A program made the translations under genes and the position numbers. 7,983 nucleotides of DNA from Thermoplasmata archaeon. Its GTDB lineage: Archaea; Thermoplasmatota; Thermoplasmata; Thermoplasmatales; Thermoplasmataceae. The stretch spans positions 1-7,983 of the forward strand of contig JAJZXT010000136.1 of assembly GCA_021806355.1 (NCBI GenBank), in the 5' to 3' direction. Positions 1-6,676 of this stretch are shown here, piece after piece. The notes beneath the pieces were generated by a model. That model did not search any database and had not been told where the DNA came from. It worked only from the letters and a program-made list of their open reading frames with translations. Position 1 is the stretch's first letter, and each line of letters starts with the position of its first letter.

Positions 1-813
1 GGCAAAAGCACCCTTGCAAGATTAATGGTATTCCTTTACAAACCAACTTCCGGAAAGCTCCTGTTTGAAGGAAATGATATCACAGGGTACCGGTCCCGAC
101 AGATCAGGAAATACAGACAGGAAGTTCAGATGGTTTTTCAGGATCCCTACGCTTCGCTGGATCCGAATCACAATGTTGCATGGCATGTCAGGAGACCGCT
201 GATACTATCAGGTTATTCCGGCAACATTGAAGACAGGCTGGATCAGGTTCTGGAGATGGTCACCTTAAGCCCGCCGGAATATTTCAAAAACAAGTATCCG
301 CACCAACTGTCCGGAGGCCAGAGACAGAGGGTTTATCTCGCAAGGGCGCTCGCAGTGGAACCAAAAGTCCTCATAGCCGATGAGCCTGTATCGATGCTGG
401 ATGTCTCTATCAGGGCTGACATCCTTAATCTGTTGAAAGAACAGGCAACAAAGAATAAGGTCTCAATGGCTTTCATCTCCCATGATATAGTTATCACCAA
501 GTATATCGCAGACCGGCTCCTTGTCATGCATCTTGGCCAGATAGTGGAATTCGGCCCTGCCGACGAAGTGGTAAATAACCCCAAACATCCCTACACACAG
601 CTGTTAATTAGTTCCATACCTGATTCCAAGAAGAAAAAGTCCATGGACAAGGATATCTCTTCCATAGAATATTCAATGGATGTTGTTAACTCAGGGAAGG
701 ATGAATGCAGCTTTGTTTCAAAATGTCCATTTGCAATGGATAAATGCAGGAATTCAAAGCCAGAAATGAAGATGGTAAGTCAGGGTCATACAGTGGCTTG
801 CTATTTGATTTGA
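1..813 (+). CDS. Oligopeptide/dipeptide ABC transporter ATP-binding protein (OppF/DppF-like), 5' partial
   Basis: This is the ATPase subunit of an Opp/Dpp-type ABC importer, which acts on the cytoplasmic face of the membrane to power uptake of peptides or related solutes. The frame is open from base 1, and the first residues (GKSTLARL) are the end of the Walker A loop, so only about 40 N-terminal residues are missing. Numbering from base 1, the visible motifs are: Q-loop VFQDP (45-49), signature LSGGQ (104-108), Walker B VLIADEP (123-129), D-loop SMLD (131-134) and switch His161. Residues 190-270 form the C-terminal extension typical of the family (oligo_HPY), with NPKHPYTQLL and four cysteines (236, 242, 249, 267) spaced as in family members where this tail can hold an Fe-S cluster. 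The substrate cannot be read from the ATPase. Permease and binding-protein genes would be expected to the left of the window. It is intact at the 3' end and convergent with the decayed gene that follows. Confidence 0.93.
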   Translation, partial: GKSTLARLMVFLYKPTSGKLLFEGNDITGYRSRQIRKYRQEVQMVFQDPYASLDPNHNVAWHVRRPLILSGYSGNIEDRLDQVLEMVTLSPPEYFKNKYPHQLSGGQRQRVYLARALAVEPKVLIADEPVSMLDVSIRADILNLLKEQATKNKVSMAFISHDIVITKYIADRLLVMHLGQIVEFGPADEVVNNPKHPYTQLLISSIPDSKKKKSMDKDISSIEYSMDVVNSGKDECSFVSKCPFAMDKCRNSKPEMKMVSQGHTVACYLI

Positions 814-906
814 CTCATTACCATTATCTGGAACTGCCTACATATTAAGGTATGGAGTACGGAAATATGAGAATGAGAAATGCTAACAACAAACCAGGAA
901 AGGCTT

Positions 907-947
907 TTTCCAAAATTAGGTTCGTTGCTTAAGCCCTAATTTGGAAA
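907..947. repeat. Imperfect inverted repeat between convergent genes
   Basis: The left arm 907-920 (TTTCCAAAATTAGG) is complementary to the right arm 935-947 (CCTAATTTGGAAA). There are 13 pairs, one bulged A and a 14-base loop. It lies between the ABC ATPase stop (813) and the end of the threonine-synthase-like remnant (1019). It may be a transcript 3'-end structure or a scar of a mobile element. The sequence alone does not distinguish these. Confidence 0.5.
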
Positions 948-987
948 TAGATATAGGAAGTATTATTTGAAGGACCTGCCAGAAATC

Positions 988-994
988 TTTTTTT
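988..994 (+). terminator. Possible T-tract terminator for the ABC transporter transcript
   Basis: There are seven consecutive T residues on the plus strand, 175 bases after the ABC ATPase stop and 41 bases after the inverted repeat. Archaeal RNA polymerase terminates at T-rich tracts, often without a hairpin. The distance from the stop codon makes this a weak call. Confidence 0.25.
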
Positions 995-1018
995 GATGAA
1001 TTTATTATGCAAGCAACT

Positions 1019-1556
1019 CTAATTTGAGGAACTCTTTGGATTAGTTCGAGTAAATTTGATTGATCTTTTTCCCAGGAAATCCGGTTGCTTCAACCCACTC
1101 CCCGTAAGGGACAGAACGGTGATCTCACCTCTTCTGAGAGTCCCCCTTTCGATCTCCTGGACAAGGCCGGCATAGGCGCAGGCAGAGGCAGGTTCGACAA
1201 AAAGCCCTTTCCCTTCCCAGAGACCTCATTGCTTCCGCAGTTGACCTGTCTGCAGCGGAGATTGCTATCCCTCCTGTATCGTACACTGCCGAAAGTGGCC
1301 GCTCGTCTCCAAAGAGGGGCACTGAGTCTGCCAGGCTTTGAACCAGAGTGTCATTTCCATTGCCAAAGGGTTCAGCAGTTTTCCTTCCATTCTCATAAGC
1401 CACTGCAGCATGCCTGACTGCTTCCGGCTGTACGGCGAATATCCTAGGTATACTATCGATTACCCCGGCCTGTTTGAGCTCCCTTAAGCCTTTCCAGCTT
1501 CCCCATATGCCTCCTGCCTGAACCAATCCAATATCTTCTTGCGCCTCTATTTCCTA
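1019..1556 (-). pseudogene. Decayed C-terminal fragment of a threonine-synthase-like PLP enzyme
   Basis: Reading down from about 1553, the minus strand gives a C-terminal half resembling threonine synthase (PLP fold type II, O-phosphohomoserine to threonine). It shows GGIWGSWKGLRELKQAGVID, then PRIFAVQPE, then a region resembling the family's conserved IADS, GG and AMRSLG stretches. At 1208-1211 the frame breaks. The next frame continues with GLFVEPASACAYAGLV and ends with LTGSGLKQPD, matching the family's EGI.VEPASA and LTGxGLKxP patterns, and stops with TAG at 1019-1021. One extra A in the A-run 1208-1210 would explain the shift. An in-frame TAG at 1554-1556 closes the 5' side. A second shift may lie there, because another frame just upstream reads TAI before EIEAQ, but this is faint. 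About 175 codons remain of a family usually 350-400 residues long, and the substrate-binding and PLP-lysine half is absent. A single frameshift could be a sequence error, but the missing N-terminal half argues for real decay. Confidence 0.62.
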
Positions 1557-1593
1557 TTGCTGTGATTGGTTGTGGTGTCATAGCAGCCAACCG

Positions 1594-1621
1594 TTCCCCT
1601 GTATTTCATTATACAGGGGAA
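1594..1621. repeat. Perfect 11-bp hairpin beside the decayed gene
   Basis: TTCCCCTGTAT (1594-1604) and ATACAGGGGAA (1611-1621) are exact reverse complements around a 6-base loop. The hairpin sits 81 bases beyond the stop of the transporter gene and 38 bases from the in-frame stop that ends the threonine-synthase-like remnant. Possible roles are an RNA 3'-end structure for the transporter transcript, a subterminal hairpin left by an IS200/IS605-type element, or a protein-binding palindrome. No transposase is visible nearby. Confidence 0.6.
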
Positions 1622-1702
1622 TTATGCAACGCACTTCCTTTGGAGAACCCACACAAAAGTCCGATAAACCTGTTTTTTAAAGGTCCAGAAAATCTAGCAC
1701 AA

Positions 1703-2746
1703 TTAACTTACGCCGTGCGACCCTGTATTTTTCACCTTCTCTCTAAGGAATATAATAGTGTTGAACCACCCATATACCCATAGGATATTGAGCATTGCAG
1801 CGATGAACAGGAATACCCAGAACATCCAGGAGAAATTAACAACTGCCATTATCCTGAGGGTTGAAGTGGCAAATAACCCCAGTGGAAAACCGTACGCCCA
1901 CACCGCAAGGTTGCCTCTTGATGGCCTTACAATCATTATTATGAGAACCACCAGAAAGTTCCACACTTCAAAGCCCCATAGCATTATAGAAATGATGCTG
2001 ACCTGATGGATGTCCAACCCGATGCCGCCGAAGGAGCTAAATCCAGAAATTGTGAATAGGTTGATGACAAGAAGACTGGCAATTCCCACAGGAAGCATTG
2101 TGGTGGGAAGAGATTCGTGCATTTTTGTTGAAACATGTCCGGATAGAGCCAAAGATCCAATGAAAATGTACAGGAAGAAAAAAATCCCAAGTCCCATAAT
2201 TACCAGGAATGATATGGTCTGACCCACAATTCCACCATAATAATTCATAACAAAAGGCGCGAGGAATACACTAGTACCTATTGCCAGAGGGGGTACCACT
2301 ATTGCGTAATTGATCTCCCTTGGAGTAATCTCCTTCGTGTAAAGCCTGTATCCTAGCAATACCCCTAAGATCAGGGAAAGGCCGTAGAAGACGTAGAAAT
2401 CAAACAGGGAAATGCTAGCGGAAACAGCGCTGATGCCGTAAATTGATAGAAGCTGTGAATTTCCCACGAAGCCCACAATAGGGATTAGCGCAACAAAACT
2501 GAGCCTCGTTAGGTTCTCCCAGTGAGCGTGATTTCTCCCGTGAGAGGAAACGCCACTAACGACCCATAAGACAAATATTAATCCAAATATTGAAAGACCA
2601 GCAAAAGTTAGTGTTTCTCCTATATATTTGAATAATATGTCACGTTCCAGGCCGAAAATTAGCAAGTATACCTGAGCGAGTGCAAGAGTCGAAATTGAAA
2701 TCCCAAACCACTCGGATCCAAATATGTTAAACAAATTCTTTTTCAT
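1703..2746 (-). CDS. TDT/SLAC1-family transporter or anion channel
   Basis: This is an integral membrane protein of 347 residues with about ten hydrophobic segments, roughly at 14-34, 45-66, 82-108, 112-134, 144-170, 173-203, 216-240, 247-273, 283-303 and 304-335. Length and ten-helix layout match the TDT family (tellurite-resistance TehA, C4-dicarboxylate/malate transporter, SLAC1 anion channel). Family-like stretches include the N-terminal GSEWFGISISTLALA, a mid-protein VVPPLAIGTSVFLAP and a late FPLGLFATSTLRI. Members move monovalent or organic anions, dicarboxylates or sulfite across the membrane. The substrate here is not readable from sequence. The gene starts with ATG 42 bp after the stop of the AhpD-like gene. 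I see no convincing TATA box in that gap, so the two are probably cotranscribed. No strong Shine-Dalgarno motif sits directly before the ATG. The gene appears intact. Confidence 0.75.
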   Translation of the reverse strand: MKKNLFNIFGSEWFGISISTLALAQVYLLIFGLERDILFKYIGETLTFAGLSIFGLIFVLWVVSGVSSHGRNHAHWENLTRLSFVALIPIVGFVGNSQLLSIYGISAVSASISLFDFYVFYGLSLILGVLLGYRLYTKEITPREINYAIVVPPLAIGTSVFLAPFVMNYYGGIVGQTISFLVIMGLGIFFFLYIFIGSLALSGHVSTKMHESLPTTMLPVGIASLLVINLFTISGFSSFGGIGLDIHQVSIISIMLWGFEVWNFLVVLIIMIVRPSRGNLAVWAYGFPLGLFATSTLRIMAVVNFSWMFWVFLFIAAMLNILWVYGWFNTIIFLREKVKNTGSHGVS

Positions 2747-2788
2747 AGAGGCCAGTATCCAAGTTAATTGTTAGTGCCTCTTCCAGAT

Positions 2789-3532
2789 TTACTCAACATT
2801 TTTAACCGCCAATCTTTTAAGGGTTTCAGCAGAGGTTATGAAAACTTTGTTTCCTGTTATGAACCGCGATATGGCAAGTGCATCTTCGATCTCAGCTACT
2901 GTCCCTCCAGCCTTGAAAAATTGCTTAAGGTAGGTAAGTGTACATTCTAAGGAATTAATGGAGACGCTAACGGCGTAAGCAACAAGATATACAAACTTCA
3001 CGTCAAGGAGGAAAGGAGTCATGAGCTCGGATTTCTCTTTAAGATGTTCACTGAAGAGATCAAAGGATAAATTTGAGAGCGCAATTATATTTTCAGGGAG
3101 TCCCTCTACGTTAGTTCTTTCCTTTATTCTGGAGATGATTCTCTCCACTTCCTCGCTCTTCCTGTTTCCCCGTGCACTTTCCTCTATTATGGGAAGAGAC
3201 GCCTTCAATGAAGACACTGTTGATGACATTAGAACCATTTTTGCCACTTTAAGGGCATCCAGGATCTCAAGTGGTTCTGCACCGAATTTTTTTGCAAGAC
3301 TGAAGTGAAGATTAACAGAGTCCTTCTGTCCATTTGCCGCCGACACTGCCAAGGCTATCAGGGGCAGTAATTTCCTCTCAACGTTCTTCCTGCCAAGATA
3401 CAGCGCTTTATTCTCCCTGAACTGTTCTTTCGCTAGATTCTCATTTATTCTTCCAAGAAGGTCCACAACCTCGGGAACCTTTCCTAATGTTGCCTTCGCA
3501 TAATCATGGATTTCTTTCATTCCATCGGTCAT
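2789..3532 (-). CDS. Two-domain AhpD/carboxymuconolactone decarboxylase-like protein lacking the CxxC site
   Basis: The soluble all-helical protein has 247 residues and two tandem AhpD/CMD-like halves (about 30-115 and 155-240). The first half has the family pattern ERKLLPLIALAVSAANGQ, then H76, then FGAEPLEILDALKVAK. The second half repeats it as AYAVSVSINSLECTLTYL, then GGTVAEIEDALAISRF. In active AhpD-like proteins the Asn is followed by CxxC and a distal His. Here the first half has Gln69 and Ser72 in place of the two cysteines and keeps only His76. The second half has a single Cys197, the only cysteine in the protein. A thiol peroxidase role is therefore unlikely; a decarboxylase-like, structural or binding role is possible. 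The start is ATG at 3532 with a TATA-like box about 30 bases upstream, which fits leaderless transcription. The TDT transporter follows 42 bp downstream. The domain call is moderately sure; the function is unknown. Confidence 0.68.
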   Translation of the reverse strand: MTDGMKEIHDYAKATLGKVPEVVDLLGRINENLAKEQFRENKALYLGRKNVERKLLPLIALAVSAANGQKDSVNLHFSLAKKFGAEPLEILDALKVAKMVLMSSTVSSLKASLPIIEESARGNRKSEEVERIISRIKERTNVEGLPENIIALSNLSFDLFSEHLKEKSELMTPFLLDVKFVYLVAYAVSVSINSLECTLTYLKQFFKAGGTVAEIEDALAISRFITGNKVFITSAETLKRLAVKNVE

Positions 3533-3557
3533 AATGTCTTCATAGTCTTTAGGTACA

Positions 3558-3566
3558 TAATAAAAA
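3558..3566 (-). promoter_or_regulatory. TATA-like box for the AhpD-like/TDT gene pair
   Basis: The minus strand reads TTTTTATTA at 3566-3558, centred about 30 bases before the ATG at 3532. With the usual archaeal spacing of about 26 bases to the start site, the transcript would be nearly leaderless. That agrees with the lack of a Shine-Dalgarno motif before this start. Confidence 0.4.
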
Positions 3567-3689
3567 TGCTGAAAATTTGCCTAGATCCGGGCAGTTATCG
3601 AGCAATAATTGTGAGTTTTGAGAGGGACACTTTTATTTTGTTCACGGCCGTAATTATGCGAATATAACGTCTTGGGGAGGGATAACCAT

Positions 3690-3941
3690 ATGCAGTTAGA
3701 CACTAAAGTTGTAGAAAAAAGTGAAAAGATGTTGTACCCGAGAATTTTAGAGTATTTAATAAAGATATCTGGTTCCATCCACACTTCTCAGCTGGTCATT
3801 TTCCGTGATCCCCGAGTGCAGGAAAGCTCGGGAATATGGTATTATTCTCTTGAACACAAATGCCTTGTTCACGAAGATGTCCTTCATCAGAAAAAGTGGT
3901 CTCATATAGAATCCGATATATGCTTTCTGCAGCCACCTTAG
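3690..3941 (+). CDS. Possible small plus-strand gene overlapping the end of the B12 radical SAM gene
   Basis: A frame of 83 residues begins at ATG 3690 behind GGGGAGGG (3674-3681), with a TATA-like TTTTATT at 3631-3637. The spacing is sensible for an archaeal gene with a short leader. The first 35 residues are mixed and helix-like (MQLDTKVVEKSEKMLYPRIL and onward) and could begin a winged-helix protein. From 3756 the frame runs antisense through the last 61 codons of the radical SAM gene, where it reads like an unselected shadow. It may be a truncated gene start that became fused to the neighbour's antisense strand, or chance. I recognise no family. Confidence 0.2.
   Translation: MQLDTKVVEKSEKMLYPRILEYLIKISGSIHTSQLVIFRDPRVQESSGIWYYSLEHKCLVHEDVLHQKKWSHIESDICFLQPP
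3715..3733 (-). terminator. Possible T-rich terminator after the radical SAM operon
   Basis: Read on the minus strand, 23-41 bases beyond the TAA of the B12 radical SAM gene (3756-3758), there is a T-rich stretch ending in a run of six T (3720-3715), with a TTTT run just before it. This agrees with archaeal T-tract termination and with the separate promoter proposed for the next gene. Confidence 0.35.
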
Positions 3942-5180
3942 TATGCCCTGGTTCGTGAAATTTCTTAACTTCATTACTGGAGTTAGTGTCGTGAATTTTC
4001 GCCAGTCTCCAGTAGTTAGTAGATTGTGCTCCCTTGCATAATCCCAGAGCCTCGTCCCCGGGTATGGCGTTGCCACCGTGAATTGTGCGAAGCTGACGCC
4101 GAGTTTCTTTGAGAATGCAATTGTCTTTTTGACATCGTCCTCGGTATCCTCCGGGAAGCCTATTATGAATGACCCCAACGATCTGAGACCTGCTTCCCTG
4201 GCATTTCTGATTGAAGTAGCAGCCATCTGAAGGTTTATACCCTTTCCAATGAAGTCAAGGGTCTTCTGAACTCCTGACTCAATGCCAAAATATACTGTAT
4301 GGGTTCCAGCTTTCTTCATTGAGTCAGCTATTTCCCTATTGAAAAGGTTTACTCTTGCAGAAGCAGACCAGCTGATATCTAGACCTTCCTTCCGTATCAT
4401 ATCAGTGAGGGCGGTGGCTCTTCTCATGTTCAGCGTGAAAGTATCGTCGAGAAATTCTATCTCTTTCTTCCCGTATTTATATCTCAGTGTTTCCAGTTCC
4501 CTCAATACCCTTTCAGCAGAATGCCCTCTCCAGACCTTTCCGAATTGCAGCGATGATGAGCAGAACATGCAGTTATAAGGGCACCCCCTGGAGGTTACTA
4601 TTGTGCCAAACTCACTTTTGCCAACCTTGTATTTCTTCATGGGAAGCAAATCTAGAGCGGGTTCTGGTATGGTATCAACGTTTCTGATAAGCGACTCTGG
4701 AGGAGAATTGAAGACGCCGCTCCCATTTCTAAAACTGATTCCCCGTACATCCTTGAGATCTTTCCTTCCGGAAAAGAAATCCAGCAGGTTTGAGAAGATA
4801 CTTTCACCCTCCCCTCTTACCACGTAATCTATATCCGGAGATTCTGACAGCGTAATTTCAGGTGTAAAGGTAGCATGTGGGCCCCCCATGATTACTTTTA
4901 TATTACCAGAAATTTCCTTCACTGTCCGCGCAACCTCGTAGGCGTCCGGCACCATCGAGGTTGTAGAGGTTAACCCAACGATGTCTGGGGAATAACTGCT
5001 GATAATTTTTTCAACAGATTTCAGGTTAATACCCTCAGCAAGTGCATCCACAATCCTGACTTCATTGCCCTTTTCCCTAGCTATTGATGCAAGGTAAGCA
5101 AGACCCAAAGGAGGACCGGTTGTGCCAATCACGGCCTGGATTGCAGATATGGTGGGGGGAGATACAAGCAGGATCTTCAA
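3756..5180 (-). CDS. B12-binding-domain radical SAM protein (class B type), substrate unknown
   Basis: A cytosolic Fe-S enzyme of 474 residues. Residues 1-140 look like a cobalamin-binding Rossmann domain (MKILLVSPPT; GPPLGLAYLASIA at 22-34; MGGPHATFTPE at 98-108; VRGEGE at 121-126). No DxHxxG motif is present, which is usual for this class, where cobalamin binds without a protein histidine. The radical SAM core follows (about 190-400), with the cluster motif CPYNCMFC (Cys200, 204, 207), then FLDDTF, YFGIESG (297-303) and GSFIIGFPEDT. The C-terminal 70 residues are basic and aromatic, with no known domain. Related enzymes C-methylate peptides, antibiotics or lipids, or rearrange carbon skeletons (BchE, HpnP/HpnJ, archaeal lipid-ring synthases). 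I cannot choose among these. The start is TTG at 5180, because GGAGG lies 10 bases before it and MKILLVSPP is the standard N-terminus. It lies 17 bp after the SPASM gene in the same operon. Confidence 0.85.
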   Translation of the reverse strand: MKILLVSPPTISAIQAVIGTTGPPLGLAYLASIAREKGNEVRIVDALAEGINLKSVEKIISSYSPDIVGLTSTTSMVPDAYEVARTVKEISGNIKVIMGGPHATFTPEITLSESPDIDYVVRGEGESIFSNLLDFFSGRKDLKDVRGISFRNGSGVFNSPPESLIRNVDTIPEPALDLLPMKKYKVGKSEFGTIVTSRGCPYNCMFCSSSLQFGKVWRGHSAERVLRELETLRYKYGKKEIEFLDDTFTLNMRRATALTDMIRKEGLDISWSASARVNLFNREIADSMKKAGTHTVYFGIESGVQKTLDFIGKGINLQMAATSIRNAREAGLRSLGSFIIGFPEDTEDDVKKTIAFSKKLGVSFAQFTVATPYPGTRLWDYAREHNLLTTGDWRKFTTLTPVMKLRNFTNQGILRWLQKAYIGFYMRPLFLMKDIFVNKAFVFKRIIPYSRAFLHSGITENDQLRSVDGTRYLY

Positions 5181-5186
5181 CTGTAC

Positions 5187-5195
5187 GCAGCCTCC
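5187..5195 (-). promoter_or_regulatory. Shine-Dalgarno site fixing the TTG start of the B12 radical SAM gene
   Basis: In the 17-bp gap between the two radical SAM genes the minus strand reads GATGGAGGC. Its GGAGG core lies about 10 bases before the TTG at 5180. It follows directly on the TAG of the SPASM gene (5198-5200), so the pair are likely translated from one transcript. No ATG start is available near the conserved N-terminus. Confidence 0.55.
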
Positions 5196-5197
5196 AT

Positions 5198-6676
5198 CTA
5201 TTCCTGCAGGTTTACTGACGCTAGTATCTCATTGTAGTAAGATGAGTTCAAGGTGCACCCCGGATCTGGTGCATTATAATCTCCATAGTATCCGTAGGCG
5301 CGAGCCCGACATCCTCCGCAAGAATACTTGAAATTGCAGGTTGAGCACGCCCCTCCGAGTATCTCCCTGTTTCTCAGGTCCTTGAGCATTGGTGAATTCT
5401 CCCATACGTCCTGAAAATCATTTTCCAGGATATTCCCTGCCTTCAGCGGCAGAAACACGCACGGGTACAGATCACCATTATCATCTAAGGCAGCATAAAT
5501 CCTCCCTGCACCACATCCCCCTATAAAATCGGCTATTGCAATGCCTGTTGATCCGTAGTCGGTGGAAGCGAAATGCGTAGGCGAATAAGTTTGCCCCGTT
5601 CCAGAAGTCACTCTTTCTATTCCAACTTTTGAATAAGTGGGAGAAGTGGAAAAAATATCAACATCCTTGCGCTGCCATTCGTCATAAAGATAGTTCAGGA
5701 GCTTTTCTCTGTCCTGAGGGGTAAGGTCATTATCTATTATTTCCTTGCCGCGACCGGTGGGGACAAAGTTGAATACTATGAATTTCCTGACTTTCAGATC
5801 CCTCGCAAGTTCTACCATTCTGGGAATATCATTCAGGTTGTATTTCGTGGCGGTCGTGGCAATGGCCGTATCAAACGATCCATTCTCAACCACATTTTTT
5901 ATACCCTGCACTGTCCTTTGCCACGCACCTTTCATTCCGCGGAACTCGTCGTGAATATCAGGAACTGAGGCATCGAGGCTCACCTCTACGTATTTTATGC
6001 CAACCTCTTGCAGTTTCTTCACGTTTCTCTGTGTGAGAAGTGTTCCATTGGTTGCAATTGTTGTATACATCCCTTTCTTTGACGCATATTCCGCAAGAGG
6101 CCAGAAATCGGGGCTGATTAGAGGTTCTCCGCCTGAGAAAGCGATCATTGTAACTCCGGCAGTATTTAACTTATCCACAACTCTCAGTTTCTGTGGCAGA
6201 GTCATCTCATCAGGTTTTTTTTGTGGACCAGCGCTGGCGTAGCAATGCTTGCATTTCAGATTGCACTGTTTTGTTGTGTTCCACACAATCATTAGTGGAG
6301 CTTCAAAAACCTGAGGTTTCGTTATTCCGTATTTAGCCACGGATCTGAGCGTGTTGGCAACACCTTTTCGCATGAATGGTTCTTCAAGGGCTTTTCTGAT
6401 GTCTTTCATATCACTTATGTTGAATGATTTCATCGCGCGCTTTAATGCGGTCTCTATCACACTCACATTCATCTTTTCTTTCACGGATCTAGGTTCCTCA
6501 AGCCCAGATAATACTGCCAGCGCATGTTCAAATTTGGCAGGTTTAGTCATTTGCTTGAGCACAAATTTTGCAAACCGTCCATCCACTATTTTCCTGAAGT
6601 TTACTACAAGATCGGTAGCCCCATTCATGTCGCCACCATACATCATTTCTGATTTGTCGTTATGGAATTCTGTCAT
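5198..6676 (-). CDS. Radical SAM/SPASM domain protein, probable peptide or protein maturase
   Basis: A 492-residue cytosolic Fe-S enzyme. Residues 1-120 form a helical N-terminal region ending in AKYGITKPQVFEAPLMIVW, a junction that, as I recall, recurs in archaeal SPASM proteins. The radical SAM core runs from about 127 to 340, with CNLKCKHC (Cys138, 142, 145) for the AdoMet cluster, the SGGEP motif (181-185), TNGT (209-212) and EVSLDA (231-236). The C-terminal SPASM domain carries seven cysteines: C388 x12 G401 x4 C406, then C444 x2 C447 x5 C453 x2 C456, and a distal C474. This is close to the canonical pattern CX9-15GX4C...CX2CX5CX3C...C and is enough for two auxiliary 4Fe-4S clusters. SPASM enzymes mostly modify ribosomal peptides or enzymes; tetrapyrrole side-chain enzymes such as AhbC/NirJ are relatives, so the substrate is open. 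The ATG start at 6676 has GAGGTGAG just upstream and overlaps the stop of a short upstream frame as ATGA. The B12 radical SAM gene follows by 17 bp. Confidence 0.88.
   Translation of the reverse strand: MTEFHNDKSEMMYGGDMNGATDLVVNFRKIVDGRFAKFVLKQMTKPAKFEHALAVLSGLEEPRSVKEKMNVSVIETALKRAMKSFNISDMKDIRKALEEPFMRKGVANTLRSVAKYGITKPQVFEAPLMIVWNTTKQCNLKCKHCYASAGPQKKPDEMTLPQKLRVVDKLNTAGVTMIAFSGGEPLISPDFWPLAEYASKKGMYTTIATNGTLLTQRNVKKLQEVGIKYVEVSLDASVPDIHDEFRGMKGAWQRTVQGIKNVVENGSFDTAIATTATKYNLNDIPRMVELARDLKVRKFIVFNFVPTGRGKEIIDNDLTPQDREKLLNYLYDEWQRKDVDIFSTSPTYSKVGIERVTSGTGQTYSPTHFASTDYGSTGIAIADFIGGCGAGRIYAALDDNGDLYPCVFLPLKAGNILENDFQDVWENSPMLKDLRNREILGGACSTCNFKYSCGGCRARAYGYYGDYNAPDPGCTLNSSYYNEILASVNLQE

Noticed and set aside
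1085..1417. Plus-strand frame of 110 residues
   Set aside because: It is antisense to the threonine-synthase-like remnant, which shows clear family patterns on the other strand. The plus translation is Pro/Leu/Arg-rich with no recognisable motif.
1622..1702. Short minus-strand frame reading TGLSDFCVGSPKEVRCIIPL between the transporter stop and the hairpin
   Set aside because: It is only about 34 codons between stops, has no start signal and matches no family I recognise. It could be relic coding sequence but cannot be supported.
3756..5180. Assigning the B12 radical SAM protein as an archaeal lipid-ring (Grs-type) synthase
   Set aside because: The domain order fits, and this type of archaeon makes ringed tetraether lipids, but I cannot see diagnostic residues. 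The SPASM partner is not known to belong to that pathway.
5198..6676. Assigning the SPASM protein as a heme-pathway enzyme (AhbC/AhbD/NirJ)
   Set aside because: The core resembles many SPASM families, no tetrapyrrole genes lie nearby, and the N-terminal helical region does not point to that role.
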